Shown: piece by piece, positions 30,624-41,727 of the stretch
Position numbering within the stretch: the stretch's first letter is position 1
Layout: the number at the start of each line of letters is the position of its first letter
From: Isochrysis galbana
Taxonomy: Eukaryota; Haptophyta; Isochrysidales; Isochrysidaceae
Length of the DNA: 64,000 nt
Assembly: GCA_018136815.1 (NCBI GenBank)
Contig: CM030933.1
Location: forward strand, 62,001 to 126,000
Direction: 5' to 3'
The notes under the pieces: model-generated
The model's database searches: none
The model's input: the letters and a program-made list of their open reading frames with translations, nothing else
What the model was told of the DNA's origin: nothing
Made by a program: the position numbers and the translations under genes

Positions 30624-31141
30624 CCTTCTTAAGTGAAGCATATAGTAGTACTACTATATACTACTAGTGTATCGTTCTTGTATCTCCTACTCTTACACCG
30701 GGCTGCTACCAGGCATCCTACCAGCCCAATATCTCCGCATTGCTTCAACCGCCACAGTCTGTGTACTTCACCCCCTAGCTGTTGTATGGCCAAAGGCCTT
30801 AAACCTTAACCTTAGCACGAGGGGCTAACTAACCAATCAAGCGATCCCGAAAAAGTCAAAATCAAAATGAGAAAGGAAGAGGTCATAATTTGTAATCCTG
30901 CATATTTTTAGAACTAGGAGATGAGAAGCGAATGGCTGAGAAGAGAGCATCCATGACATGATAGCATTCCCAAAGCCAACCGACTGGCCAGTCTGATTGG
31001 CTGCCGCACGGACAAGGACAGCAGCACACAACACCAACACAGAGTCGAGAGAGTGGGGGGGGGCGCGAGGCCCCCCTCCATGGCGACCAATCATAAAATT
31101 AGTGTTGATACTTGGGTAATTAATATGTCGAGTCGAGCGTT
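30624..31141. other. No gene seen
   Basis: Downstream flank of the kinase gene. It contains short palindromic tagtagtactactata sequence near 30643-30665. No coding signal. Confidence 0.5.
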
Positions 31142-31502
31142 GCCGGAGGGCTCTGGCCAATCCGTCGCGAGCGGCACCAGCGGCTAGCGCGGCGCTTTGA
31201 CCCGCTCCTCCCTGCCGGCCCGCCGGGGGTCTCGGGGGAGTGAAATTCTGGAATTCTAGAATTTGGAATGTGGATTGGGATTGGGTCGGGAAACTCTATT
31301 TGGGATTTTGGACTGGGGGCGAACGGCGAACGAGGGTCGATGGGGCGGCGAGAAGCTCCTAGCGACCTTAAGAGTGATGGATTTTAAAAGAGCAATAGAC
31401 AATATACCTACAAAGAACCTTTCCCTTAGTTAGGCGGAGGGAGCCTAGACTGCTACTGCTAGAGTAGCATCAGCAACAACGACGCTAGCGAACAACAACG
31501 GC
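31142..31502 (-). repeat. Diverged inverted fragment of the E2-type LTR 3' end
   Basis: The reverse complement aligns with the last 280 bp or so of the E2 LTR (26130-26400), with shared words such as gctagcgcggcgcttt, gaacggcgaacga, ggggcggcgag and acctacaaagaac. It has many substitutions and some inserted bases. It looks like an old solo LTR or truncated element on the minus strand. Confidence 0.75.
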
Positions 31503-32081
31503 CCCTCACATGACATCGCACATCGCACGGGTCATGCTACGCACAAACATCGTAGTAGTAAGTATAAACCGCGTAACCATTGGGCCTTATATTTGGGCGC
31601 TCGATGCTCGCTCGTCTCATGCGTTATGAATGATGGCCAGGGGCGCTACGTGCTACGTGCAATAGCGCGTATAGCATATAACGTACGTGAGTGTGTGCGA
31701 GGGGAGTCGGGGCGTGCGTAGCCGGTGGGAGCCAGAGCGCTTGATTGAGCTGGAGCGCGTCGCGTGCGTGTGTCTCTTGAGCTCATGCATGCGCTCATGC
31801 TGGCTGGCTAGCTTCTCTCCAATCGTGCATTAGTAGTACCAGAAAGTAGCTTTACACATCGCCACATCACGTTATTGACCTTTGTGTCTGTGCGTACCTG
31901 TACGCGCCGACGCAATATGCAAAAGAAGGCGGCACTGTTTCGGGCGCAATCGGGATCAATCCTACTCAGCCAAGCACATTTGCACCCGGCGCTCATCCAC
32001 GCGCTCATCCAGGCGCTCATCCAAGCGCCGTTGCTCCACTCATCACTGCATTCGACACGCGGCCTGCCTTCACGGCGCCCC
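31503..32081. other. No gene seen
   Basis: Intergenic sequence between the LTR fragment and the dehydrogenase gene. It has a short tandem of gcgctcatcca-like words at 31988-32028. No supported gene. Confidence 0.4.
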
Positions 32082-34191
32082 TCAGGGCATGCCTACGACG
32101 TCTCGGAGTTCGCGTGCCATATTCTTGTGGTGCGACTCGAGAGTCCCCCCCCCTATCTCTAGAAGCTTAGAGTCGCGCCAGAGGCGCTCAACCGCATACT
32201 CGCCCATGTAGCCGTAGCCGCCGAGCACCTGTCAAGGCCACCGCGGGCGAAAGACTGAGCGAAGTGGTGGACCTTTGTGCACAACACGTCATCCCCCGGC
32301 CGCCAGTCACCTGAATGGCTCGGTCGGCGATATTCTTGGCCATAGTGGTGCAGTACAGCTTGACGCCATCTGTGTCGAGACGGTTCCCCGCCTTGTCCAG
32401 ATCAAGACTAGCCGCCGTCTGGTAGAGGTAAGTCTTTCCAGCCATGTACTCAGCGTACGACTCGCTGATGTGGCGCTGGATCTGCGCGTGTTGAATCGAA
32501 CGTGCGGGTGTCTTACCACGTGCCTCAATGATGCGTCTCTATGCTAGAGGCCTGAACCACCTGGCCGACACGCCGCCCACAGGTGCGGCCGCTCACCTGG
32601 CCAAAGTCACGGAGGGAACTTCCAAAGGCTTTGCGGTCGGTGGCATATGAGTTCATCACCTCGAGGCAGCGACGCGCGATGCCAACCTGATGGCATAAGG
32701 GTAAGCAGGGTGCTAGACCGAGCCCAGGGGGGGGGGGGGGGGGGCGGGATGCGCAAGGTTGCCTGCAGCGGGCGCGCGAGTCGCTGGAATCATAACCATT
32801 GGGTGCTCGTGGAATCATAACCATTGGTGTTCAAGCCCGTGGCGCGCGAGTCGCTGGAATCATAATCAAAGGAAGCGTTCGGGCTTGAACACCACGAGCA
32901 GCTCACCCCCATGGCTGCCAGAACGACCCGCTCGATTTCGAGATTGCGCATCATGCAGACGGTGGCGCCACCCGGCTCACCAATGAGGTGGTGGGCTGGG
33001 ACGACCAAATCCTGCGGCGCGAGTGGGTAGACGTACATGCCGGTCTGAGCCTGTTGCGCCGGCGCAGTGAATGCAGCAAAGGAAGAGGGTGGCGCGAGAC
33101 GCGCGCCACGCTCGGGGCCGTCGGCGTGTGCGTGCTCTGGTGCGGATGACGACGGACCTCGAAGACGAGCTCTGCCGTCGGCGAGGCGCGCATGCCGCAC
33201 TTATCCTTAAGCCGCTGGCCAAGCATGAAGCCCTTCATGCCCTTTTCGACGTAGAAGAGGGAGACCGCCTTGGACGGGCGCACGTCGGGGCCTCCAGTGC
33301 GCGCGTAGATGAGGTAGCGGTCGCCTAGCTGAGAAGGGAGAGGAGCCAGGCGGGCGGGGTCGGCGAGGGGTGCGGAGGAGGCGAGGGAGAGGTGGGGGAG
33401 GCGCAGCTACTTCCATTCTTAGACCACTCAGAGACCACTCCGTCGGTGCTCAACATTGTTTAGGTGCTTCACCTCAGTATCGGAGGTGGCGCCGTTAGTG
33501 ATCCACATCTTGCCGCCGTTGATCTTCCACGAGCCATTTTCCAGGCGTTTCGCAGTGGTGCGCATTCCGAGCACATCCTGCGCGCACGAGCGGTCTGGCG
33601 TGCTTAGGAAGGTTCAGGACGGAGACAAGCGGAAGCTGAACATCCTCGCTATGCCCCACTCGCGCCGTGCCCCCTCTATCCCGCCGCCTCTCACCGTGCC
33701 TGCGTCAGGCTCGGACATGCCCATCCCTCCGATGGCTTCTCCCGAGCACGCTGCTGGCAGCCACGCCGCCCGCTGCTCCGCGTTCCCGTTGCGAGCGAGG
33801 TTGTTGACAAAGAGCTGAGAGTGCGCGAGGTAGGAGAGGCAGAACGCCGGGTCAGAGTAGGAGAGCTCCTCGTGTACGATTGTTGCGCCAAGCGCGTCCA
33901 TGCCTGCCCCGCCGTACTCGGGATCAACGGTCACGCCGAGCAACCCCAGCTCTCCCGCGCGCCGGAAGAGGGGGAGATTGAAGGTTTCCTCTCGATTGTA
34001 CTGCAGAGCCTGAGGTTCTACTTCTTGCTGTACAAACGAGGAGACGAGAGAGCGCAGGGCGGCGTGCTCGGGGGGTGGGCGAGAAGAGGGAGGGAGTGGA
34101 GGCCGACGACGCCTCGGCAGCGGTGGAGAACAGCCGGGGGCGAGGGGGGGAGCGAGGAGAGGCGGTGGAGCAGTCGAGAGGAGCGCGCCAT
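32082..34191 (-). CDS. Acyl-CoA dehydrogenase, isovaleryl-CoA-dehydrogenase-like
   Basis: FAD enzyme that oxidises an acyl-CoA to the 2-enoyl-CoA, probably in mitochondrial branched-chain amino-acid breakdown. Seven exons on the minus strand, all introns phase 0: 34191-33695, 33577-33473, 33328-33158, 33011-32907, 32686-32597, 32481-32311, 32228-32082; about 427 aa. Evidence: GVTVDPEYGGAGMDALGATI, IGGMGMSEPDAGT, KMWITNGATSD, KGFMLGQRLKDKCGMRASPT, the helix-G Glu in NLEIERVVLAAMG (the catalytic position in isovaleryl-CoA dehydrogenase), FGSSLRDFGQ, LGGYGYMGEY and EIGGGTLE (Gly where medium-chain enzymes have the catalytic Glu). The first 38 residues (MARSSRLLHRL...) are Arg/Ser-rich, like a mitochondrial presequence. 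They are one base out of frame with the mature part, the shift lying in a G/C homopolymer near 34070. Substrate is inferred. Confidence 0.88.
32783..32875. repeat. Short duplication inside a dehydrogenase intron
   Basis: gtggaatcataaccattgg and related copies (gagtcgctggaatcataa) occur three times within the intron between exons 4 and 5. Confidence 0.7.
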
Positions 34192-34665
34192 GGGAAGGGC
34201 GCAGCAGGGGTTTAGGGGGGAAGGGATTTGGTTGAAGGAGGGAGGCGGGGAGACTGATAAAATCAAGGGGACACGTGAAAGGAAGGGGGGGGGGAGGGGG
34301 CGAGGAGGCAAGGCGAGAGAGGAGGCGGAGGAAGGATGATGGAGAGGGAGAGGGGGAGAGGGAGAGAGAGAGAGAGAGAGACGAGAGAGAGAGACGAGAG
34401 AGAGAAGATAGAAGAGAGGAGAGAGGAGAGAGAAGAGAGAGGACAGAGGAGAGACGAGAGACGAGAGACGAGAGACGAGAGAGGAGGGAGAAGAGAGAAG
34501 AGAGAAGAGAGAAGAGAGAAGAGAGGAGAGAGAAGAGAGAGAGGAGAGAAGAGAGAGGAGAGAAGAGAGAGGAGAGAGGAGAGAAGAGAGAGAGAAAGGA
34601 GAGCACACCCACAGAAGGAGGAGAGAGAGAGAGAGAAGAGAGGGAGAGGGGGGTTTGCTCTTCTC
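34192..34665 (-). promoter_or_regulatory. CT-rich tract upstream of the dehydrogenase gene (GA on + strand)
   Basis: About 320 bp of GA/GAGAA-type microsatellite (34340-34660) on the + strand reads as a pyrimidine tract ahead of the minus-strand gene. THO2, NBS1 and the 35936 gene have a comparable tract before the start codon. The promoter role is inferred. Confidence 0.4.
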
Positions 34666-34768
34666 CAGTCCTCTCATCAGAGTGTGATTTCACACCCCCC
34701 TTGCGGTGGTCGCACCTCTAGTTTACTTCTTCTAACGAGCGGATTTCGTCTCTTGGGGACATCATGCC

Positions 34769-34949
34769 CTGTGAATCGTCGGAAGCTTCTCGGACGATTC
34801 CTTGGAGGCCATCACGAAATTACATACTACTAGTACTTTAACTGTACGACTTTACCCTGCTCGTACAGTTAAAGTAATGTGTAATTCTGTGAGCGATGTG
34901 TCGTGATGGCCTCCAAGGAATCGTCTGAGAAGCTTCCGACGATTCACAG
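34769..34949. mobile_element. Foldback/MITE-like element with long terminal inverted repeats
   Basis: The left arm from 34769 (ctgtgaatcgtcggaagctt) and the right arm ending 34949 (aagcttccgacgattcacag) pair over about 49 bp with little mismatch, and pairing continues with gaps to a central ctttaccctgc near 34849-34859. No coding capacity. No clear target duplication is visible. Confidence 0.8.
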
Positions 34950-35935
34950 TTCCTTGGAATCGCTCACAAAAGGACGTATTACTTTTACCTGTACGGCTTT
35001 ACCCTGTGTGCTCTCCTATCAGAAGATATCGGAAGAGGGGTTCTATGAAAGGAGATGTGAGGCTGGAGGCTGGGGGCGGGGCAAGGTCGCGTTCCAACGG
35101 AACGGGAATAACGTGATTTTCCAACTTCAAATATTTTTAAAATTGAGATTACTTTTTAACCGAATGTCGACTGTGACTGTACCCCGTGCCCGTGCTCAGT
35201 GCTTAGGGTCGGGGGCTTTGATCTAATATTAGATCAAGATTTTGGATTTTGGGGGTCAAACACCACTTTGGGGGAGGTGGGGGCCAAAAAAAGGTGTTTT
35301 CCTGTCTAATAGCTAATAGGGATCAGGGAGCGGGGGGTTGGGAACGGGGTTTCTCGCATATGATGTTCGATTCTTGGCGGCAAGTTCTTGGTATAGCATC
35401 TTCTCGCTTTATCAGGGTCCAATTTTCGGGCCCCAATGTTCGGCCTGGGGTCGTATGCGTAGGGTCTCACACCGAGTCTGTCCCATATATTCGACAGGAC
35501 GCAGGACGCAGGACGCAGGCTAAGCTAGCAGCTAGCAGCTAGGGTCCAAAAAAATACCCAGGAGAGGGAAGTGGATTGCGAAAAACAAAATGGGACCGCC
35601 CCCCCCTCGCCCCCCCCCCGCGGTATTGACTCCGTCCCTCTTTGTCCCACTCTCCCCTCCGCCCCCCCTCTCTCTCTCTCCCTCTCTCTCTCTCTATGTC
35701 AGGCTTGTCCTCCGTGAGCTAGCTCTCGTATTTCATAATGTGATGGCGTCCGTTTCTGATGTAACCACGAGCCTTCCTCCCTCCTCTCTCTCATACTCTG
35801 CAACTGCCTCTCTCCTTCGAAAATCGTCTGGTGTCCCTTGAAATAAGGAGAAGCCCATCGGGGAGAATTAAGTATCCACTACCCCCCCTCTGGGCTCCTC
35901 TCGCTCTCTCGCTTGCTCTCGCTCTCTCGTGCGCC
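34950..35935. other. Intergenic; partial MITE-like copy and CT-rich leader
   Basis: Bases 34973-35007 (tattacttttacctgtacgg, then ctttaccctgt) resemble the centre of the foldback element. No gene is seen until 35936. From about 35650 the + strand is CT-rich, most strongly at 35669-35696 and 35880-35930, immediately before the next start codon. Confidence 0.5.
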
Positions 35936-36064
35936 ATGGGCTGGCGCTCGTCCCTCGCACTCGGCGCCGGCGTGCTCGCCGTCGGTACAGTGTACGTGCT
36001 GCTGCACGAGGTGCGCGACGGCCACACTCCTGAGCAAGCGCGCCTCACCACCCACCTGCCAGTC

Positions 36065-36122
<58 letters not shown>

Positions 36123-37700
36123 AGGGAGGGAGGGAGGCAGGCAGGGAGAGAGAGAGAAGGAGGGAGGGAGGGAGGGTAGGAGGGAGGGAAAGTGAGAGGC
36201 CTTCCTGGGTGACTGGCGCGGCGTGGACGGGTTATGGGCCCTGCGCTCTGTGCGGCCTTGCGCTCTGTGCTGGCGAGCATCAGCGAGCACGCAGCCACTC
36301 ACCTCACGCTTGCTCTCTCTCATTGGCTGCTTGGCCCTTCTCATCACGCACAATTCGGGCGGGGAGGGGGGGCTGATGCTCCTGTGGCGCACACGTCGAA
36401 TGCGCCGCGCCCAACGCGCATGCTCGTAGTCACGGCTGGCGGGTGGGCGCATGCGCTCCAACACGCGTCGGCGGCGCGTACCGATCATGCAGCTGACGCG
36501 GGCCTCGTCGCAACCGCTTCTCACCGCGCAGCACCCGCGGTATGTCACAGGCTCGGAGGAAGGCAAAGAAGGCGGCAGCGGCCGCTCGTGATCGCCCCAT
36601 CTCCAAGGAGGTGCTGCTCAACATTCTCCAGAAGAGCGCGGAGCACTCCAAGGCAGTGATTCAGCGCATCCGTGTTGAGGTGTGTTGCCGCCCACCTGCG
36701 AGCACCAGAGCTGCGCTTGGTTGCGCTCACATCGAGCCGCGCCCCGCTTTGGTGACACAGGTGGCCAAGATCAAGGAGGCTCGCAACCTGAGCGAGGAGC
36801 AGGCCCACCTGCTCTTTCAGCAGAACTTTGAGCACTCGCTCGACCAGCTGATTGGCGCAGTGCGCAACCAGTATGGCGTCTCCGAAAAGGCGATGGACTC
36901 GAGCTTCAAGCAGCACCAAAATGATCCTGCGGTCCAGGCAGCAATCCAGGGCATGCGTGTCGCGTCCGCCGAAGTGCACAGCAGCGCGGGCAGGGCCCGC
37001 GTGACAGAGGCGTTGCCTGCGTCGCTGACGCGCGAGAGGCTCAAGGAAGTGATGACATTCAACGCCGTGATTCTGGAGCGGGAGCTCCAGCCGATCAAGG
37101 AGGCGGCGGCGAGGCAGCGGCAGGCCGGTGGCCAGGTGCATGCTGCGATGCCGGCTGATGCCATGCTGCAGGGCCGGGCGCCGGCGCCCCTCGCACATCA
37201 CTCGCAACCAAGTACGCGCGACCGCGCCCCAACGTTATTCGCTTGTGTAGGTGCAAGTGGACGCGCAGGCGCTGGTTGCCGTTCAGGGGCGCATCTCCGC
37301 TCAGGTGCAGGCCAAGTACGGAGTGACCGATGAGCAGGTGCGGCTCCGCCTGTCACAGCGGGGGGGGGGGGGGGGGGGGGGGCACTCCGACGGCAGAAAT
37401 GTGCTCATCGCGCCGCAGCATCTCGTTGGTGGCGGCTGAGCGCGCTAGCGGATAGCAGTCACGCAAGATCGCCCCTCCCAGGGTCGACCCATGGCCATGC
37501 ATCCGGCAGCACGCCCCTCGCACAATCGTCGCACCCAACCCGCTGGGATGCACGTCGCCCTTACCACGCTTATCGCACCCAACGCCCTGTGCGCTGTGCA
37601 GGTGATGGCGGCGGTTGAGGAGTACGGCGCTCGCGAGGATCCCGCATTCAAAGCAATCTTGCAGCGCATAGCGCAGGCCCTAAACGGAGCCCTCGCATGA
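35936..37700 (+). CDS. Unknown membrane-anchored helical protein, 5 exons
   Basis: I do not recognise this family. Exons 35936-36010, 36551-36679, 36761-37135, 37251-37337 and 37602-37700 join with all introns in phase 0 and GT-AG ends, giving 254 aa. Residues 5-24 (SSLALGAGVLAVGTVYVLLH) form a signal anchor; a basic stretch ARRKAKKAAAAARDR follows, so the N-terminus may face the lumen or matrix with the rest in the cytosol, or the reverse. The remainder is predicted by eye to be mainly alpha-helical (SEEQAHLLFQQNFEHSLDQL and others), ending QRIAQALNGALA. Intron 1 (540 bp) contains a GA/GGGA microsatellite and intron 4 a G-run. A CT-rich tract precedes the ATG. The reading frame holds across five exons, which supports a real gene. 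Confidence 0.7.
36063..36192. repeat. GA and GGGA microsatellite in intron 1
   Basis: GA repeats followed by gggagggagg repeats within the first intron of the preceding gene. Confidence 0.9.
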
Positions 37701-38945
37701 GTGAGGTGAACGAAAGCCCGAGCGGCGCGCTAGACGAATCCACTTCATGCAGGAAGAGTCCCTCACATGCGGAGAGCGGCAGCCTCCGCGATGGAATCCA
37801 GTCGATCAGTTGCCAGGTTGGGCATGGCGCACTCTCGAGCCAGGCAGGGTAGTTTCAGCCGCAGCTCTCGTACGCGACGACTTAGGTGTCCTGCGCGCTT
37901 GGCGCGCATGGTGACTCCGGCGTACTTAGTGCGCCGTGAGCGAACTAGACATCCCCTCGGACTGTGGGCATCTGGCAAATGGGCGGTACCGCGAACGGGT
38001 GATCGGATGACAGGTATCTCTCATGGTTGGTTGAAGAACAGCTAGTGTGAGGCCGCCGTTAGGCCAGCAAGGCCGGCTTCATGTGGGCAGGGACGGCAGG
38101 CGATGTGTTAAAGCTCGTCACATTCGTGTCTTGGAATTCCGGATCGATTGCATATTGTGGTCATGTGCATCCTTGGCGTGTTCTCGTTGATTCGTGCAAA
38201 ACTCATTTTGGTCGGTGATGCTCACGTAATTCTGTTGTGACATCCTCATCGCGAGAGCCTTCTTTATCTTTACGCCTTGCTACCTTGAATGCCGAATGCC
38301 CATCGTATGTAGCCCTGAGTCCGCTAGTTCTTAGTGCTTCGCACGTATGCCGTACGCGCACTTACACGTACACACGTTAGCCAAATATAAATATTTAATA
38401 TACCCCGGATGCCGAAGGCGAATGGGTTCGTGAGGTGCATCGATTGTATCGGTATACGGTAGGAGTATGGCATGCGTGGCATGCACATGCGCCGGGCTGT
38501 TCGGGGCACACCGGACGCGCGCCGGAGCGCGCAAATCAAAATTCTTGCACTACTTGCACTTGCACTTGCCTCATAGCTGTAGTATTGGACAAGGGGGGCG
38601 GCGAGGTTGTAGGTTGTGTGAGGCTTCTGTCTTACGTAAACAAAGTGGAAAACGAGGCTGTCTCAGACTGATTTGAGCTCTCAGCTATGAGCTATCAAAC
38701 GTCCATGCTTAATATGATGTTGTAATTGTTGGTAGTGGTGGAGGTGTGGATGGTGGATGGAGATGTGGATCTTTACCAGCCAAAGTATGAACATGAATGA
38801 AAAGTGGGGCGGGACGCGGATGGCGAGGAAGACATCAGGCACGGGCCGCAAGCATCGACTGGGGACTGGGGGTGGGGAAGGCCCGGGCGGGACGCCTGAT
38901 GGCTTGGCACACTGGGGAGGGGAACGTAGGACGCGGGAGGATCAC
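37701..38945. other. No gene seen
   Basis: 1.2 kb without a convincing ORF or element. It is less GC-rich from 38100 to 38750. Confidence 0.5.
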
Positions 38946-39531
38946 TGTCGCATTCGCGAATCGACACTCGTTATTAGGTTTCTCTTCGTCGTTCGGTATT
39001 TATCGTTATAATTCTCTGCTTTCTCTCGTTCTCGGTCAAAAGCTTCGCTTGGATGCATGGGATCTTGGGTTGTGGAGCGCTCTCTCTCTTTCTCTCGAAA
39101 GAGAAGGGAAGTTTCCCCACCTTTCTTCCTCCCAGGCGCCTCGCAAATAGGTTTAATTTGCTATCTTCCCTGCGTTTCTTTACCTGCTTCTGATTGCAAT
39201 CAGGTTTAATTTGCAATCTCTTCGCATCTCCCCCTTAGGCACACCGCACTTCTCTCGTCTTACTCGGTAAGTCTTTTGGAATCCTGCGCGGCAGGATTGC
39301 CCCTCGTTTCCGTTATGGTGCGATTCTCCTTCCAGACGAGATCGCCGACAGATCGCCCTTTGATCGTCGTCCGTCGTCGTCTGGCCGGAGTGTTTGGGTT
39401 TGATTTCAGTCGAGATATGTGAAAAAGTCGTGGGGCGAGAGTCGGAGTGTTTTCCTGAGTGTCCGTGTCCGTCGTCCTGTCGTCAGTCGTCATCCGTCGC
39501 TCTCGCTCTCGTCGCTCTCGCTCTTGTAACA
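38946..39531 (+). repeat. Probable LTR of a third element family (LTR-C)
   Basis: Starts TGTCGCATTCGCGA, like the E2 LTR start, and ends GCTCTTGTAACA; 586 bp with CT-rich parts and cgctctcg repeats near the end. It is followed 89 bp later by the gag-like ATG at 39621. No second LTR is seen, so the element is truncated. Confidence 0.55.
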
Positions 39532-39569
39532 CTCATACCCTACAACCTCTCCTTCTCTCGCCAGCGCCC

Positions 39570-39797
39570 CTGCCATCACAGCCCTCCTCTCACTCGCCCT
39601 CGCCTCTCGCCGCTCGCTCGATGTCGCTTTCGCCGCCGTCCTCGCCCTCGCCCAAGCCCGCTTGCCCGCCTTCCTCTGCTGACGGGCTTCAGCCCGTCAG
39701 CGTCTCCGAAGTCGTTCCCTCAGCCGCGCCTGCCGCCGGCATGCCTCCTTCCTCATCGCCCTCAGGCCCTATCTATGGGCCATCCCAATTCGTCAAT
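39570..39797 (+). pseudogene. Gag N-terminal fragment after LTR-C
   Basis: ORF from ATG 39621 (MSLSPPSSPSPKPACPPSSA, then PSAAPAAGMPPSS). It shares about 225 bp with the inverted copy at 12033-12258. The homology breaks off at about 39797. Confidence 0.55.
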
Positions 39798-39887
39798 CAC
39801 TTGGCAGGGGGTCACAGACGTCGGACATTAGCGTGATTGCCTCTGAGTGAGTGAGGGACGGAAGGAAGCGGGAAAAGATAAATAACA

Positions 39888-39921
39888 TGTCGCATCCGCG
39901 ATCGACTTCCGACCTTAGGCG
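39888..39921 (+). repeat. 34-bp motif, copy 1 (LTR-start-like)
   Basis: tgtcgcatccgcgatcgact and onward through ccgaccttaggcg; repeated at 40824-40856. Confidence 0.8.
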
Positions 39922-39924
39922 TTA

Positions 39925-40062
39925 TCACAGAGTGCCGTCATCTGCCAACACAATCCATTGGTCCTTACCGATAGAATCATCTTTACCGGTAACTTTGTCT
40001 GCCAGATTCCTTTTCATCAAGTCATCAGCCTCTTTCATCATGTGCACCACCTTCTGGACTCT
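39925..40062 (-). pseudogene. Possible coding fragment on the minus strand
   Basis: An open minus-strand frame ending at 39925 reads KVVHMMKEADDLMKRNLADK and ends IVLADDGTL. The amino-acid composition looks like real protein rather than chance, and the upstream cag near 40062 could be a splice acceptor. I do not recognise it. Confidence 0.3.
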
Positions 40063-40823
40063 TCTCTACATAATCATCTGAAGTGGATGCACATCGAGTT
40101 CTTAGGGTTCCCGAGTCATTTGCACATCGACTTCTAGACCTCGCCTTCATCTTGGGGATCTCAGCTCACTCTAGATCGACTTAGTGCACCTAAGGAATCT
40201 CACCTTCTCATCAACACTCACGACGCTTCATCGGCTCATACTAAGGCAATACTCGCCGATTCCCTAAATTCTTGATTCCTTCTCTATTCCCTCGCACGCC
40301 TTCCTGTTTGTCTCAGAGTATTATCCAAAGACCCGCGGTGGGGTATATTTAAGGGTTTGTGCGAGGTCTGAGTGTTGTAGAATCACCGTGCCCCAGGGGT
40401 ATCTTTGTGAGTGCCCCAGTGCTCCCAGGTATCCCAGGTTCTGACCCTATCACTGTCTCACTCACTGTCTGTCATGACCCTCCTGCTTTTTGTTGCCGCC
40501 CTGGCTGCTCCCTGGCAGTCAGCGCGTCTTGTGGCTGGTGTGGGTGTGGGTGGGTACATTCGACTTTTTTGAGGCAGAGAGACGCTTCGCACCGCACATT
40601 CTTTCACTACATATTTTCTACATATTTGGGCGAATTTCCTACATATTTCGACATATTTTTACTACATATTTGGGCGAGAAAAACTACATATTTTTACCTA
40701 GGCCTAGTGTGGCTCACCCTAATCGCCTATTTGCTATTTGCCTTGTCTTTGCTTTCTGCACGTTTCCATCTGTTTCGCTCACCTCTACCTCGCGAGGACG
40801 CTCGATTCTAGCAGGGAGGGGTC
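40063..40823. other. No gene seen; tacatattt-word repeat
   Basis: Intergenic sequence. Bases 40607-40700 contain five copies of ctacatattt or cgacatattt, two followed by gggcga. A G-rich stretch, gcagggagggg, precedes the motif at 40824 and could be a polypurine tract. Confidence 0.4.
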
Positions 40824-40856
40824 GCATCCGCGATCGACTTCCGACCTTAGGCGTCT
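40824..40856 (+). repeat. 34-bp motif, copy 2
   Basis: gtcgcatccgcgatcgactt and onward through ccttaggcg, matching 39889-39921. The purine-rich sequence just upstream fits the start of a 3' LTR. Confidence 0.7.
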
Positions 40857-41331
40857 TCGTGCTCAGTCGTTCTTGTGGCCACGGAGTTTTACTCGTAACT
40901 TGTAGAACTCGTCACTCGTAACTCGCCCCTCGCTCCTTGCCGTCGCGCCCCTTGTGGCCTGTCTCGCTCCTGTTTCGCTCCTTCGCACCTTGGGCCTTGC
41001 TCTGCCTTTGGTCCCTCCTTGCTGTCGTTCCCCCGCGCTCGCTCTCGCTCTCGTCGTAGGTCCCCCTCCGGTATATTTTTAGTGAGGCTCTTCATGCGAG
41101 GCACAAACATGGAATGACGAGGAAACCTTGGGCGCCAACTCACTGGGTCTACAAGGCGTGGTTCTATGCACATTGGATCATAAGTCAAACTCATAATTGT
41201 GCACTTCAATGTGTACGAACGTATCACAAAACTCAAGACGTTTACGTTAACCACTAGTCACCAAGGGCTACAGCGGCTAATTTGGCACCGCGACCGGGCG
41301 GACGGCATGGTCTTTTTTTTCATCCATTTCA
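40857..41331. other. No gene seen
   Basis: CT-rich until about 41060 and possibly LTR-derived. No coding signal. Confidence 0.4.
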
Positions 41332-41350
41332 ACTAGTGACAGCAGAAAAA
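41332..41350 (+). repeat. Target-site duplication of LINE-B copy 2, low-coordinate side
   Basis: actagtgacagcagaaaa, repeated at 41729-41746. Confidence 0.75.
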
Positions 41351-41727
41351 AAACTAAAAAAAAACTTCTTAATGTTCACTCCGCGCTCGCGGCCTTGCGA
41401 CATTCTCCCGACAGCCACGCCCGCGTCCCTTAATACTCCCTTACACTCGCCTTGCGGCTCGTCCCCTCGTGCTCTACTTAGGGGCTCCATGTTCGGGGTT
41501 TCCAGTGGCAGGCGGCGTGTACCGGTCTCCGATGGTCGATTTCTCGGCCTCCTCTCGCTCCATCGGACGATCGGTTTTTCTTGCGGTCCTCGTGGTTGGT
41601 GGCACATGAGGGTGGGTTTGGGCCTGTGTTGCGCATTGGGCCTGTGACGTGGGATCATGAGTGCGCGGGGTGCGGCGTTTGTTGGAAGGTTAGGCTAGTT
41701 TTTCCGCCATGTCGAGAGCTTGTGCCA
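41351..41727 (-). mobile_element. 5'-truncated non-LTR retrotransposon insertion (LINE-B copy 2)
   Basis: On the minus strand it begins inside the last codons of the same ORF as copy 1 (VAQALDMAEKLA, stop at 41690-41692), continues with a homologous 3' UTR and ends attaagaag followed by a T run. It is bounded by an 18-bp direct repeat. The insertion lies at the edge of the roughly 204-bp repeat array that follows. Confidence 0.78.

Noticed and set aside
34275-34833. Overlapping ORFs of 148 and 165 codons rich in Arg and Glu
   Set aside because: They are translations of the GA-rich tract upstream of the minus-strand dehydrogenase gene.
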